Positions 10,218 through 19,194 of a DNA stretch of 64,000 bases are shown in pieces. Within the stretch, counting starts at the first letter, position 1; each line of letters opens with the position of its first letter. Under the pieces are notes generated by a model, which had not been told where the DNA came from, made no database searches, and worked only from the letters and a program-made list of their open reading frames with translations. The DNA is from Caenimonas soli (GTDB lineage: Bacteria > Pseudomonadota > Gammaproteobacteria > Burkholderiales > Burkholderiaceae_C): the NCBI RefSeq assembly GCF_013155545.1, contig NZ_JABJVV010000008.1:186001-250000 (forward strand). The letters are read 5' to 3'. A program made the translations under genes and the position numbers.

Positions 10218-11016
10218 TGTCGGTCATGCCGTACTGGCGCTGCATCGACGCGATCCACTGGTCGCGATTGTGGGCTTTGAAGACCACCCGTTCGCGGACC
10301 GAAGTGTGGGGCAGGATGAGGAAGGTTTCGGCCGCCAGGCCCTCGACGACGCTTTCGGCAACCTGCTCCGGCGCAAGCAGATCCCCTCCTGCCAGAATGC
10401 CTGCCGCCACGTCAGGAGCCTGCTCGCGAAGCCGGGTCAGCATCGAGGTCCTGACGCCCAGCGAACAGAGCGCGCTGACGCCGATGCCCCGGAGTCGATA
10501 CTGAATGGCCAGCCATTCAGCGTAGGCGACCGCCGCATGCTTGGTGACCATGTACGGAGCGTCCATGTTGGCGAGCAGGCCCGCTGCGGAGCACGTAATC
10601 AGGATGTACCCGGCGCCACGTTTCAACATCCCGGGCAACACCGCGTTCGACAGATGGACGTTGCTCATGACGTTGGCGGCCCAACTCATTTCCCATGCCG
10701 CCGCGGGCGCAGATACCCCATTGGCCTGGAAGACCCCCGCATTCGAGCACAGCAGGTCGGTGGAGCCGAAGTCACCTTCGAACTCACGGGCCAGTCGCTC
10801 GAGATGTTCGGCTTTCGTCACATCGACTTGATAGGGACGAGCCCCCAGTTCTGGATGCAAGCCCTGCACTTCGGCTGCCAAGCGCCGTGCAGCGTCGAAA
10901 TCCAGGTCGGCAATACCGATGCCGGCGGCACCCTCTGCCGCAAACCGGCGTGCCATCGCGGCGCCGATGCCGCCTGCCGCCCCTGTGATCAGGATGTTCT
11001 TGCCGCGCGGGGTCAT
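10165..11016 (-). CDS. SDR-family NAD(P)-dependent oxidoreductase
   Basis: Classical short-chain dehydrogenase of 283 residues. The cofactor motif TGAAGGIG is at 11-18, NAG at 92-94 and the catalytic S143, Y155, K159 are in ITCSAAG and YMVTKH. IADLDFD after the second strand, with an Asp, suggests NAD preference. A C-terminal tail beyond the core (about 255-283) overlaps the start of the aminotransferase gene. Its ATG shares ATGA with the stop of the thioesterase gene. Within this operon it could oxidise a hydroxyl to a ketone or reduce a ketone; the substrate is unknown. Confidence 0.9.
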   Translation of the reverse strand: MTPRGKNILITGAAGGIGAAMARRFAAEGAAGIGIADLDFDAARRLAAEVQGLHPELGARPYQVDVTKAEHLERLAREFEGDFGSTDLLCSNAGVFQANGVSAPAAAWEMSWAANVMSNVHLSNAVLPGMLKRGAGYILITCSAAGLLANMDAPYMVTKHAAVAYAEWLAIQYRLRGIGVSALCSLGVRTSMLTRLREQAPDVAAGILAGGDLLAPEQVAESVVEGLAAETFLILPHTSVRERVVFKAHNRDQWIASMQRQYGMTDNGGHAPSHREPRRIEDP

Positions 11017-11465
11017 ACCGTCAACTGCTCACGCGATGCGTGCCAGGTCGAACTCGCCGACGCTATGAGGCGCCCCTCCGGGTCCGTACAACGCGACTCC
11101 ATGAACCATACCCGCTCGCCCGCGTGCAGCACGGAAGCCTCGCAGCGAAGCCGGCCACTCGCCACCCCACGCACGAACTGGGTCTTCAACTCAAGCGTGG
11201 CGCCGGTTCGGCCCTCGTTGAGCATCAAATGGCCCATAGAGGCGTCGAGCACGAGGCACACGATGCCGCCGTGCAGGGCGCCGCGGGGATTGAGCATGAA
11301 GTCGAGGATGTCGAATTCGATCACGCAGCGCTGCGGCGCGTAGCTGAAGTCCAACCCCAGCAGGCGCGCCAGGAAAAAGGCGCCGGGCTGCTGCACATGC
11401 GAGGCCAGGGCGTTCTCGAACGCCTCGCGGGCGACGCGGCGATCGACGTGTTTGAGCGCTTCCAC
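11013..11465 (-). CDS. PaaI-like hotdog-fold acyl-CoA thioesterase
   Basis: A hotdog thioesterase that would hydrolyse acyl-CoA esters, perhaps relieving CoA trapping in the pathway. The core motif LNPRGALHGGIVCLVLDASMGHL is the PaaI family active-site helix region with HGG. I prefer the GTG at 11465, 7 bases after the CoA ligase stop, giving 150 residues (the usual size); a frame-open ATG at 11558 would add 31 residues inside the ligase gene that do not resemble the family. The stop shares ATGA with the following dehydrogenase. The start is the least certain point. Confidence 0.82.
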   Translation of the reverse strand: MEALKHVDRRVAREAFENALASHVQQPGAFFLARLLGLDFSYAPQRCVIEFDILDFMLNPRGALHGGIVCLVLDASMGHLMLNEGRTGATLELKTQFVRGVASGRLRCEASVLHAGERVWFMESRCTDPEGRLIASASSTWHASREQLTV

Positions 11466-11472
11466 GGCCCGA

Positions 11473-13023
11473 CTACACGTTGCGGGACTGGCCTTGCCAG
11501 TATTGGCTACGGACCGACTTGCGCAGGACCTTTCCTGCCGGACTGCGCGGCAGTTCATCGATGAACTCCACCGATTTCGGCGTCTTCACGGGCCCGAGGC
11601 GCTCGCGGCACATCTCCATGATCACCTCCGGCTCGACCGCCCGGCCCGGCTTCAGTTCGATCACCGCCTTGATGGCCTCCCCCCACTTCGCGTCGGGGAC
11701 GCCGACGACGGCGCAGTCCTGCACCGACGAATGGCTCATGACCACCTGCTCCACTTCGAGCGGATAGACGTTGTACCCGCCGGTGATGATCATCTCCTTC
11801 TTGCGATCGCAGATGTAAATGAAGCCTTCGTCATCCTGCCAGGCGAGGTCGCCGGTGTGGTGCCAGCCGTGTTTTGAGGTTTCCGCGGTCGCATCCGGGT
11901 TCTTGTAGTAGCCCTTCATCAGCAAACCGCCCTGGACGCAGATCTCGCCGATCTTGCCTCGCGACACCGGCTTGCCTTCGTCGTCCAGCAGCGCGACGCG
12001 CGCGAACGGCGTCGGCCGCCCGCAGCTCAAGAGCCGCTGGTCGATCACGGCCCCGTTCGCATCGACGTGGTCCTCCGGTCCAAGGTAGGTCACCGACGTG
12101 GGCACCTCGGTCTGGCCATAGGCCTGCGTGAGGACCGGCCCGAAGACCCCGATGGCTTCACGCAGCTTCGATTGGGAGCTCGGCGCGGCGCCATAGATGA
12201 AGTGTCGAAGCGACGAATAGTCGAATTCGCGCACGTTCGGCTGCGAGAGCAGCGTATACAGGGCCGTCGGCGGAAGGTACAGCCATGACACCCGATGGCC
12301 CGCGATCGCCTCGAGCGTGAGCTGGGCGTCGAAGCCGCGGTGGATGATCATGGTGCCGCCCAACGCGAGGTTGACCATCGCCAGAACGCCCGCCGCGTGG
12401 CTCAAAGGCGCCACGGCCAACTGTATCGGCGGCGCTTCGAAGCGCAGACGCGCGCAGAAGTTGGCAATCGTCGTTTCGAAATTGCGGTTGGTGTTCATCA
12501 CGCCCTTTGGCCGACCCGTCGTGCCGCCGGTGCCGCGCAGCCAGCACATCGCCTCCGGCTGCCAGGGAAGGCAGATCGCATCGTTCGGCTGCGCGGCCGC
12601 CCAAGGCTCCACCTCGGGCCCCATGTCGCTCGCGCCGTCGATGCAGTAGAAGTGCTTGACCTTGGTCAGGCGTTCACGCACCAGCCGTGCGAAGGCTTCG
12701 GAATCCTTCTGGAAGAACAGGACTTCGACGTCGAACTGCTCGACGATGTAGAGGTTCTCCTCGACGGCATTGACCGGATTCAACGGAACCCAGGTCCCTT
12801 CGGCCTTCAGGATGGCCAGCATCGCGGTGAAGGCGACCGGATGGTTGCGGCTGACCACCGCGCATTTGGTCTCCCGGTGGACACCGGCGGCGCGCAAGCC
12901 GTGGCCGATGCGCGTCGCGAGGTCGCCCACCTCCCGGTAGGTCCTGCGCTGGCCCTCGAAGACCAGGCAATCCCGCTGGGGCACGCGGTCCACGCTGTTG
13001 TCGAAGAAGTCGATGAGATTCAT
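11473..13023 (-). CDS. acyl-CoA synthetase / AMP-dependent CoA ligase
   Basis: This 516-residue member of the ANL superfamily would activate a carboxylic acid to its CoA thioester via an acyl-AMP. Motifs are the P-loop GTGGTTGRPKG (164-174), YGQTE, the HTGDLAW hinge region and the catalytic lysine K498 in SPAGKVLRK. The substrate class cannot be read. It lies directly after the biotin carboxylase gene (27-base gap) and before the thioesterase. In the pathway proposed here it would activate a beta-keto acid or a related acid before thiolysis. No defects are visible. Confidence 0.92.
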   Translation of the reverse strand: MNLIDFFDNSVDRVPQRDCLVFEGQRRTYREVGDLATRIGHGLRAAGVHRETKCAVVSRNHPVAFTAMLAILKAEGTWVPLNPVNAVEENLYIVEQFDVEVLFFQKDSEAFARLVRERLTKVKHFYCIDGASDMGPEVEPWAAAQPNDAICLPWQPEAMCWLRGTGGTTGRPKGVMNTNRNFETTIANFCARLRFEAPPIQLAVAPLSHAAGVLAMVNLALGGTMIIHRGFDAQLTLEAIAGHRVSWLYLPPTALYTLLSQPNVREFDYSSLRHFIYGAAPSSQSKLREAIGVFGPVLTQAYGQTEVPTSVTYLGPEDHVDANGAVIDQRLLSCGRPTPFARVALLDDEGKPVSRGKIGEICVQGGLLMKGYYKNPDATAETSKHGWHHTGDLAWQDDEGFIYICDRKKEMIITGGYNVYPLEVEQVVMSHSSVQDCAVVGVPDAKWGEAIKAVIELKPGRAVEPEVIMEMCRERLGPVKTPKSVEFIDELPRSPAGKVLRKSVRSQYWQGQSRNV

Positions 13024-13050
13024 GGGGTTCTCCTGGTGTGGGCGCCGGGC

Positions 13051-14442
13051 TCAGCGGCCGCCGGCCGGCGCGTCTAACCATTGCGGCAGGAACTGCGTTT
13101 CCAGCCAGCGGGTCGTGACTTGCGCGTCGCGGAAAGCTGGACTGGCCAGCACGGCCCGGTTCAGCCCGATGGTCGTGGAGATGCCCTCCACTTCGAAGCT
13201 GTCGAGTGCGCGAGTCAGCAGGTCGGTCGCCTGGAGCCGGTCGGCGCGGTGGGCGATCAACTTGGCGACCATCGAGTCGTAGAAAGGGGGGATCATGTAC
13301 CCCTCCTCGCAATGCGTATCCAGCCGCAGCCCCTCGCCGGAGGGCGGTTTCCAGCGCGTGATGCGCCCCGGAGCGGGCATGAAGTCGCGCAGTGGGTTCT
13401 CGGCGTTGATGCGGCATTCGATGGCATGGCCTCGCACCGCGATGTCGCGCTGGCGCACGGATAGACGTTCGCCGGCCGCCACCCGCAGCTGCTCGCGCAC
13501 CAGGTCCACGCCAGTCACCATTTCGGTCACCGGATGCTCCACCTGGATGCGAGTGTTCATCTCGAGGAAATAGAACCGGTCGGCATCCGCATCAAACACG
13601 AACTCCACCGTGCCGGCGCTGAAATATCCGACGCCTCGAGCCAGTTCCAACGCCGCCTCGGCCATCTCGGCGCGGCGCACCGGTGACAGTACCGGCGACG
13701 GCGACTCCTCGATCAGCTTCTGGTGGCGCCGCTGGACGCTGCAATCCCGGTCGAACAGGTGGACGAGGTTGCCGTGGCGGTCACCGAGCACCTGGATTTC
13801 GATATGCCTGGCGCGCTCGATGAATTTCTCGAGATACACGGTGGCATCGCCGAAAGCGGCCAAGGCCTCGGCCTGCGCGCTCTCGTAGGCCACCGACAGC
13901 GACTGCGGATCGCGCACGATGCGCATGCCGCGGCCACCGCCGCCGGCACTCGCCTTCAACAGGCACGGGTAACCAATCACCTCGGCGGCGGCGCGCACCT
14001 CCTCGACGCTCTTCAGTTGCTCAGAGCCCGGCACTACCGGCACCCCGGCCGCCTTCGCCAGCCGGATCGCGCTCAGTTTGTCCCCCATCGCCTGGATGGC
14101 TTCCACGGAAGGCCCGACGAAGGCGATGCCGTAGCGGGCGCAGGCGCGGTGCAGCTCCGCGCGCTCCGAAAGAAAGCCATAACCCGGGTGCACCGCCTGG
14201 CAGCCCGTGCCGTGCGCCGCCGTCGCGATGAGATCGCTGCGCAGATAGCTCTTGGCCGCCGGTGCAGGACCCAGACAGACGGCCCGATCGGCCAGGCGCG
14301 CAGCGAGCGAATGGCGATCCGCCTCCGACATGCCGAGCACCGACTCGAGGCCTGCCTCGCGGCAGGCACGGATGATGCGCACCGCGATCTCGCCGCGGTT
14401 GGCGACAAAAACGCGGCGGAAGGGTTGCGAGACGTCAGGCAT
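13051..14442 (-). CDS. biotin carboxylase subunit (AccC-like)
   Basis: ATP-grasp biotin carboxylase that carboxylates the biotin of a carrier protein with bicarbonate and ATP. The 463-residue protein has the N-terminal VANRGEIAVRI, the glycine-rich ATP loop KASAGGGGRGMR (163-174), and the catalytic EMNTRIQVEHPVTE block with E294, R298 and E302. It is full length compared with AccC (about 450). It overlaps the end of the carrier gene by 8 bases, so carrier and carboxylase are co-translated. This is a second-type set embedded in a catabolic operon, so it is unlikely to be the housekeeping acetyl-CoA carboxylase. Confidence 0.93.
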   Translation of the reverse strand: MPDVSQPFRRVFVANRGEIAVRIIRACREAGLESVLGMSEADRHSLAARLADRAVCLGPAPAAKSYLRSDLIATAAHGTGCQAVHPGYGFLSERAELHRACARYGIAFVGPSVEAIQAMGDKLSAIRLAKAAGVPVVPGSEQLKSVEEVRAAAEVIGYPCLLKASAGGGGRGMRIVRDPQSLSVAYESAQAEALAAFGDATVYLEKFIERARHIEIQVLGDRHGNLVHLFDRDCSVQRRHQKLIEESPSPVLSPVRRAEMAEAALELARGVGYFSAGTVEFVFDADADRFYFLEMNTRIQVEHPVTEMVTGVDLVREQLRVAAGERLSVRQRDIAVRGHAIECRINAENPLRDFMPAPGRITRWKPPSGEGLRLDTHCEEGYMIPPFYDSMVAKLIAHRADRLQATDLLTRALDSFEVEGISTTIGLNRAVLASPAFRDAQVTTRWLETQFLPQWLDAPAGGR

Positions 14443-14944
14443 GGCTCGATCGCTCGATCAGCAGCAGCGTCTGCCCATGCTCGACGAGCATCGCATCGGC
14501 CGCTTCGATACGGATCACGCGACCGGCGCACTCGGCGACCACCGGGGTGAAGAGCTTCATGACCTCGATCAGGCCGACCGTATCTCCCGCCTTGACCTGA
14601 TCGCCTTCCTTGACAAAAGGCGGCTCGCCGGCAGATGGCGAGCGGAAGAAGATCCCCAGCATCGGAGCGACGATGCGGTGCAGCCCATCGGCCTCCGCAG
14701 CCGCGGGGGCCGTTGCAGGCCCGCCGGAACGCGCGGGCGCGGGCGATGCCGCAGGAGCTGCCGTCAGCGTTTCTGGCGCAGCAGCAGCGACCGGCGTCAT
14801 GGTCTGGCGGGCCGGCGCAGACGCCGTACGGTCGATACTGAGTTTGATATCGCCGAACTCCAGTTCGAAGCTGGTAACGCTCTCGCTCTCGCGGATCAGC
14901 CGCAGCACTTCGACGGCATCCTGGTAAGTGAAACTGTAGGACAT
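14435..14944 (-). CDS. biotin carboxyl carrier protein (AccB-like)
   Basis: A 169-residue BCCP. Residues 1-40 (DAVEVLRLIRESESVTSFELEFGDIKLSI; only its core is AccB-like) are followed by an Ala/Pro-rich linker (about 41-88) and a biotinyl domain (about 90-166). The biotin attachment site is K130 in IEVMKLFTPV, close to the canonical EAMKM. I chose ATG 14944 (MSYSFTY); an upstream Met at 15025 lies inside the carboxyltransferase gene. It sits between the carboxyltransferase and biotin carboxylase genes and should shuttle carboxyl groups between them. Confidence 0.92.
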   Translation of the reverse strand: MSYSFTYQDAVEVLRLIRESESVTSFELEFGDIKLSIDRTASAPARQTMTPVAAAAPETLTAAPAASPAPARSGGPATAPAAAEADGLHRIVAPMLGIFFRSPSAGEPPFVKEGDQVKAGDTVGLIEVMKLFTPVVAECAGRVIRIEAADAMLVEHGQTLLLIERSSHA

Positions 14945-14993
14945 GGGTTTTTTGGGTTGGGTCGGCACCACGTGGTTCCTCAACGTCAATAGG

Positions 14994-16463
14994 TCAAGCG
15001 TGCGACATCGCGCAGCGGATGCCACGCGCTTCGAACTTGACGGATTTCAGACTCGTGTCGGCGGCCAACTGGCGCACCAGCGCCTGCAGCGGCTTCTCAA
15101 CGGTCGGCCGTTCGGTGAAGTGGCGCTTCTCCTGCAACAGCGAATTCAGCTGCTCCTTGCCGTAGAACAGCGCGATGAGCAAATCCTCGTCGCTGCGGAA
15201 CGGCCCGTGCTCCCGGCGGAAGCGTTCGAGGACGCGCGATTCGAACATGGCCGCGTGGTCGATCCTCGGGGGCGAATCCCCGTTGAGCACCTTGTCCACG
15301 ACATTCGGGTCGATTGGACCGGGGGATTGCCCGTAGTAGCCAAGCACGTACTGGACAAGCTCCTTCGGCACCGTCTTGTAGCGTTCGCCCTGGATGACGT
15401 TGAAGGTCGCCTGCACGCCGACGAACTGGGAGAACGGCGTGACCATGATCGGGCAGCCCAGCTCGATGCGGATCCGGCTGGCTTCCTCGAGCACTTCATC
15501 CTGGCGGTGGATCAGGCCGATTTCGCGCAACTGCTTGCGGAAGTTGGAGATCATCCCGCCGGGGATCTGGTGGCCGGCAAACGAGTTGTACCTCAGCGGG
15601 TCGTATTCCGCCGAGGGCTGGATGGGATGCTTGTCCCTGAAGGCGATCCAGTGAAAGTAATCCTCGGTCCGGCGGATCGCTTCCACGTCGAGCGAGGTCG
15701 GCAGGCCGATTTCGTCCGCGATCGCAAGGATGTCCAGCGTGCTCGGTAGCGACTCGCCGTTCGCCAGCGGACCGGAAGCGGTGGTCACGGCGGAAACCCC
15801 CGCGAGCATCGCTTCGCGGTAGGCCTCGTGCGCCAGGCCCATCGAGTGGTGCGCCAGGAACTCGATGGGAACGCGGCCTCCGATCTCGGCCTTCAGCGCG
15901 GCGAGCAGCGTCTTGGTGCGCGGCCCCGTCAGCAGGCCGCTGGCGTCGCACATCGAGATCGAATCGACACCGATGGCGAGCACCTCGCGCGCCTTCTGGA
16001 CGAAGTGCTCGTCGGTGTGGATGGGACTCAACGAGAAAGCCAGCATCGCCGAGGTCTTCATCCCCAGCCGCCGCGCGATCCGGAAATTGGCCTCGATGCT
16101 GGGAATGTCGTTGAGGCCGTCGAAGACCTTGATCCACTGGGTGCCGCTGTTGCGCAGGCAGCGGAACAACAGCTCGATCACCTCGTCGGGATACCGCTCC
16201 CAGCCGAACAGGTTGCGGCTGCGCATCAGCACATCGATCGTCACTGCCGGCATATACGTGCGCAGCAGGCGCAGGCGCTCCCAGGGGTCGTCGCGAAGAA
16301 ACTTGACCGCCGTCTCGAAAGCGGCGCCCGATGTCACGCACACCTTGGCGAAGCCGGACCGGTCGATCCATTGGGTCGCGCCCAGCATGTCCTCAGTCGA
16401 CATCCGGGTGGCCCACAGCGATTGCGGGCCGTCCCGCAGCGTCTCGTCGATGAAACCGAGCAT
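14994..16463 (-). CDS. pyruvate-carboxylase/OadA-type carboxyltransferase domain protein with altered metal site
   Basis: A 489-residue HMGL-like TIM-barrel protein related to the carboxyltransferase of pyruvate carboxylase, OadA and transcarboxylase 5S. It keeps DETLRDGPQS (6-15), SRNLFGW, KVFDGLND (112-119) and the PGGMISN loop (301-307). Two key positions differ by my alignment. The carbamylated metal-ligand lysine of IKDMAG is C172 (SMCDASG), and the first of the two metal histidines (LHxH) is L203 (FLAHHSMG), with H205 kept. It has no C-terminal biotinyl domain; the separate carrier gene follows. The changed site suggests a substrate or metal different from pyruvate enzymes. This rests on remembered family motifs, not an alignment run. 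Confidence 0.85.
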   Translation of the reverse strand: MLGFIDETLRDGPQSLWATRMSTEDMLGATQWIDRSGFAKVCVTSGAAFETAVKFLRDDPWERLRLLRTYMPAVTIDVLMRSRNLFGWERYPDEVIELLFRCLRNSGTQWIKVFDGLNDIPSIEANFRIARRLGMKTSAMLAFSLSPIHTDEHFVQKAREVLAIGVDSISMCDASGLLTGPRTKTLLAALKAEIGGRVPIEFLAHHSMGLAHEAYREAMLAGVSAVTTASGPLANGESLPSTLDILAIADEIGLPTSLDVEAIRRTEDYFHWIAFRDKHPIQPSAEYDPLRYNSFAGHQIPGGMISNFRKQLREIGLIHRQDEVLEEASRIRIELGCPIMVTPFSQFVGVQATFNVIQGERYKTVPKELVQYVLGYYGQSPGPIDPNVVDKVLNGDSPPRIDHAAMFESRVLERFRREHGPFRSDEDLLIALFYGKEQLNSLLQEKRHFTERPTVEKPLQALVRQLAADTSLKSVKFEARGIRCAMSHA

Positions 16464-16466
16464 TGT

Positions 16467-17651
16467 TTAGACCTTCACGATGACGGCGTCGGCCTGGCCG
16501 TACCCACCGCAGATGGCGGCGGCACCGTAGCCCCCGCCGCAGCGCGCAAGTTCGCGAGCCAGCCCCATGACGATGCGTGCGCCGCTGGCGCCGGTCGGAT
16601 GGCCGAGCGCGACAGCGCCGCCGTTCACGTTGGTGATCGCGCGCAGCGACCGCGTGCGCCCGGCATCGCCCTGCGCGAGCTCCAGAGTGGACACCAGCGG
16701 CATGGCGGCGAACGCTTCGTTGATCTCGATGCGCTTGATGTCGGAGATGTCCAGTCCGGCTTTCGACAGCGCCAGCTGGATCGCCCGCGCGGGCATGTAG
16801 ACGGACGAATCCGGCGCCCCGCAGACCTGGGCGTACGAAACCAGTTCACCGAGGGCGGAGGCGCCATTGCGCGCTGCCCGCTCGCGGGACATGAGCAATA
16901 CCGCGGCCGCTCCGTCATTCAATCCGGGGGCGTTCCCCGCCGTCACCGTGGGGCCGCCGTACACCGTCGGCAACCGGCTGAGCTTTTCGCGGGACACAGC
17001 GCGGCGCGGCGATTCGTCGATCGTGAACTCCTCGTCGTCCTCGCCGTTGCCGGCGACCGCGATGGTTTCGTCCGCGTAGAGGCCCGCATCGAGCGCCCGA
17101 AAAAATTTGAGATGGCTTTCGTAAGCCCAGTCGTCCTGTTCCTCGCGACCGACACCGAAAGCCAGCGCCGCCTGGCCGGTGACTAAGGCGATGGGCTGCC
17201 CGGTGATCGGGTTGCGCATCTGCATGGGGTCTTCGACGGTGAAGTCCCCCAGCCGATGCCCCCAGCGCACCCCCTTCATCATGAAGGGGGTCTGGCTGGC
17301 GCTTTCGATCCCCCCCGCAAGGATGAGGCCCGCCTCGCCGCCGCGGATCCTCGACATTCCCAGCCCGATGCACGTCATCGACGAGCAGCAGGCGCGATCC
17401 ACCGTGAGCGAAGGCTTGTCAGCCGGCACACCCGCCCTGATCGCGATCTGCCGGGCCGCGACCGACGTCGACGCCGCCAGCAGGGCGGTACCGAAGAAAC
17501 TCTCTTCGACATCGGCAGGATCGACGTCGGCGCGACTCAGCAGCGCCCGGGTGGCCAGGGCTCCGAGTTCGACCGCCGAATAGCCGGCCAGCTTGCCACC
17601 AAACCGCCCGAATGGCGTGCGCAGACCCTGCGCCAGCACCACGTTAGTCAT
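16467..17651 (-). CDS. thiolase (acetyl-CoA C-acyltransferase family)
   Basis: A 394-residue thiolase that would cleave a beta-ketoacyl-CoA with CoA (or run in reverse). The nucleophile is C88 in VDRACCSSM, the catalytic base H351 in GGAVALGHPTGASG, and the second cysteine C381 in AICGGYGQ, all in the right order; NEAFA is also present. Length matches degradative thiolases. The start shares ATGA with the preceding dehydrogenase gene, and the carboxyltransferase starts 3 bases after its stop. Together with the CoA ligase it argues that the pathway ends in thiolytic cleavage. Confidence 0.93.
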   Translation of the reverse strand: MTNVVLAQGLRTPFGRFGGKLAGYSAVELGALATRALLSRADVDPADVEESFFGTALLAASTSVAARQIAIRAGVPADKPSLTVDRACCSSMTCIGLGMSRIRGGEAGLILAGGIESASQTPFMMKGVRWGHRLGDFTVEDPMQMRNPITGQPIALVTGQAALAFGVGREEQDDWAYESHLKFFRALDAGLYADETIAVAGNGEDDEEFTIDESPRRAVSREKLSRLPTVYGGPTVTAGNAPGLNDGAAAVLLMSRERAARNGASALGELVSYAQVCGAPDSSVYMPARAIQLALSKAGLDISDIKRIEINEAFAAMPLVSTLELAQGDAGRTRSLRAITNVNGGAVALGHPTGASGARIVMGLARELARCGGGYGAAAICGGYGQADAVIVKV

Positions 17652-18454
17652 TGACGTACTCCTTGATAGCCGCCCATGGCGGCCCCCGCGGGGATGTAAT
17701 CCGGGCGTGCCACGGCACTAAGGCCCCCGTCGGCGACGAGGTCGATCCCGGTGATGTATGACGCGTCGTCCGAGCCCAGGAAGGCGCAGACGGCAGCGAT
17801 CTCCTCCGCCAGGCCGAAGCGGCCCAGCGGGATGCGATTGGCCCAGGCGGCCTCCGAACCGGCGGCACGCAGCTCCTGGTTCAACGGAGTGGCGGTGAAG
17901 CCGGGCGATACCGAATTGACCCGGATCGAATCGGTGGACAGTTCGTTCGCGAGCTGTCGGGTCAGCGCGATCACCCCGCCCTTGGCAGCGGCGTAAGCGG
18001 CATTCACCGCGCCCACGGAACCCGCCACGGAGGCGACGTTGACGATCGCGCCACGGCCGGCGCGACGCATGGCCGGCGCCACGGCGCGGGCTACGTAGAA
18101 CATCGAGCTGAGATCGATGTCAACGACACGGCGCCATGCCTCGTCGCTGGTCTCGCCGATCGCTCCGCGCGCGATGATACCGGCGCTGTTGACCACGACA
18201 TCGATCCCGCCCATCCATTCTTCCGCACTCCGCAGGACGTTGGTCACCGCGGCGCTGTCGGCCACATTGGCGCCATAGCCCGCAACCCGTACGCCGCTCG
18301 CGTCAATGGCGCCCGCGCCACGTCGAGCCCCGTCGATATCGAGATCAACGAGAGCCAGCGTCGCGCCTTCGGCGAACAGGCGCCGCGCTGTAGCCAGCCC
18401 GATTCCGGACGCGCCGCCGGTCACGACGACGCGCTTGTCGGTGTAGCGCATCAT
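17648..18454 (-). CDS. SDR-family NAD(P)-dependent oxidoreductase
   Basis: Classical short-chain dehydrogenase of 268 residues with TGGASGIG at 12-19, NSAG at 89-92, and catalytic S142, Y154 and K158 (YAAAK). VDLDID after the second strand suggests NAD preference. The C-terminal GIDLVADGG motif is typical of the FabG-like group. I chose ATG 18454, which shares ATGA with the TetR stop; the next codon is also Met. Upstream in-frame sequence belongs to the TetR gene. As one of two SDRs in the operon it may oxidise a secondary alcohol to a ketone; this is inference. Confidence 0.91.
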   Translation of the reverse strand: MMRYTDKRVVVTGGASGIGLATARRLFAEGATLALVDLDIDGARRGAGAIDASGVRVAGYGANVADSAAVTNVLRSAEEWMGGIDVVVNSAGIIARGAIGETSDEAWRRVVDIDLSSMFYVARAVAPAMRRAGRGAIVNVASVAGSVGAVNAAYAAAKGGVIALTRQLANELSTDSIRVNSVSPGFTATPLNQELRAAGSEAAWANRIPLGRFGLAEEIAAVCAFLGSDDASYITGIDLVADGGLSAVARPDYIPAGAAMGGYQGVRQ

Positions 18455-19194
18455 TGGCGGGCCTTCCGGACGGCCCGCGAACGGCCGGTCTCGACGGGGG
18501 CCTGGGCCGGAACGCCCAGGTAGAGGCACAGGAAACGGCTCACGTGTCCGGCCATCTCCGGGTCGTCCAGGTGGATTGGGCCGGGATCGTTGATGGTGGC
18601 GTTGACCAGCAGGCCGTTGACGAACTGCATGGCCTGGCGGACCAGCAGATCGTCATGGCCGCCCGGGAGCCGATTCGCCAGCGTCTTTGCGATCAGCGCG
18701 GAGCCGCTCCAGCCGAGCTTCTTGAACGGCGTCCAGACGCCCGGCCGCGTCGATGCGTGCTTGAAGGCGGCCAGGTAGAGGCCGCGGTTGTCCCGGTAGA
18801 TACGCACCCAGAACGTCGCGATCGATTCGAGGAACTCTGCGGCCGGCGCATCGCGCGCGTCGAGCTCGTTCAGCATCTGCTGGATCCCGTCCCAGACATC
18901 GGCAATGGCCGACTGCTGGATTGCGGTAAAGAAGACTTCCTTGTTCTCGAACCGGCCGTAAAAGGCACCCACGGAAGTCCCCGCAGCGCGGCAGACTTCG
19001 CTGATCGAGATCTTCTCGAGGCTGCCGCCGTCGAGCGCTCGGCTTCCCGCCTGGATGAGCGCACGGAAAGTGGCCTCGCTGCGCGCCTGGCGCGCCGGCG
19101 TCGCCTCCTGGAGTGCCAGGAAATCGTCGATCGGATACTTCCCGTCGCCCCGTGCAGCCGGTTCCGCGGCATCGTCCAACGACTTCATTTCCAC
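18451..19194 (-). CDS. TetR/AcrR-family transcriptional regulator
   Basis: A 247-residue one-component regulator. The helix-turn-helix is at about residues 60-88 (KISISEVCRAAGTSVGAFY, then GRFENKEVFF), followed by a helical ligand-binding domain. The N-terminal 40 residues before the DNA-binding domain are longer than usual. Its gene lies in the middle of the operon, overlapping the permease gene by 10 bases and the next dehydrogenase by 4, so it is made together with the transporter and enzymes and probably autoregulates the unit. The inducer is presumably a pathway substrate or CoA ester; not determinable here. Confidence 0.9.
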   Translation of the reverse strand: MEMKSLDDAAEPAARGDGKYPIDDFLALQEATPARQARSEATFRALIQAGSRALDGGSLEKISISEVCRAAGTSVGAFYGRFENKEVFFTAIQQSAIADVWDGIQQMLNELDARDAPAAEFLESIATFWVRIYRDNRGLYLAAFKHASTRPGVWTPFKKLGWSGSALIAKTLANRLPGGHDDLLVRQAMQFVNGLLVNATINDPGPIHLDDPEMAGHVSRFLCLYLGVPAQAPVETGRSRAVRKARQ

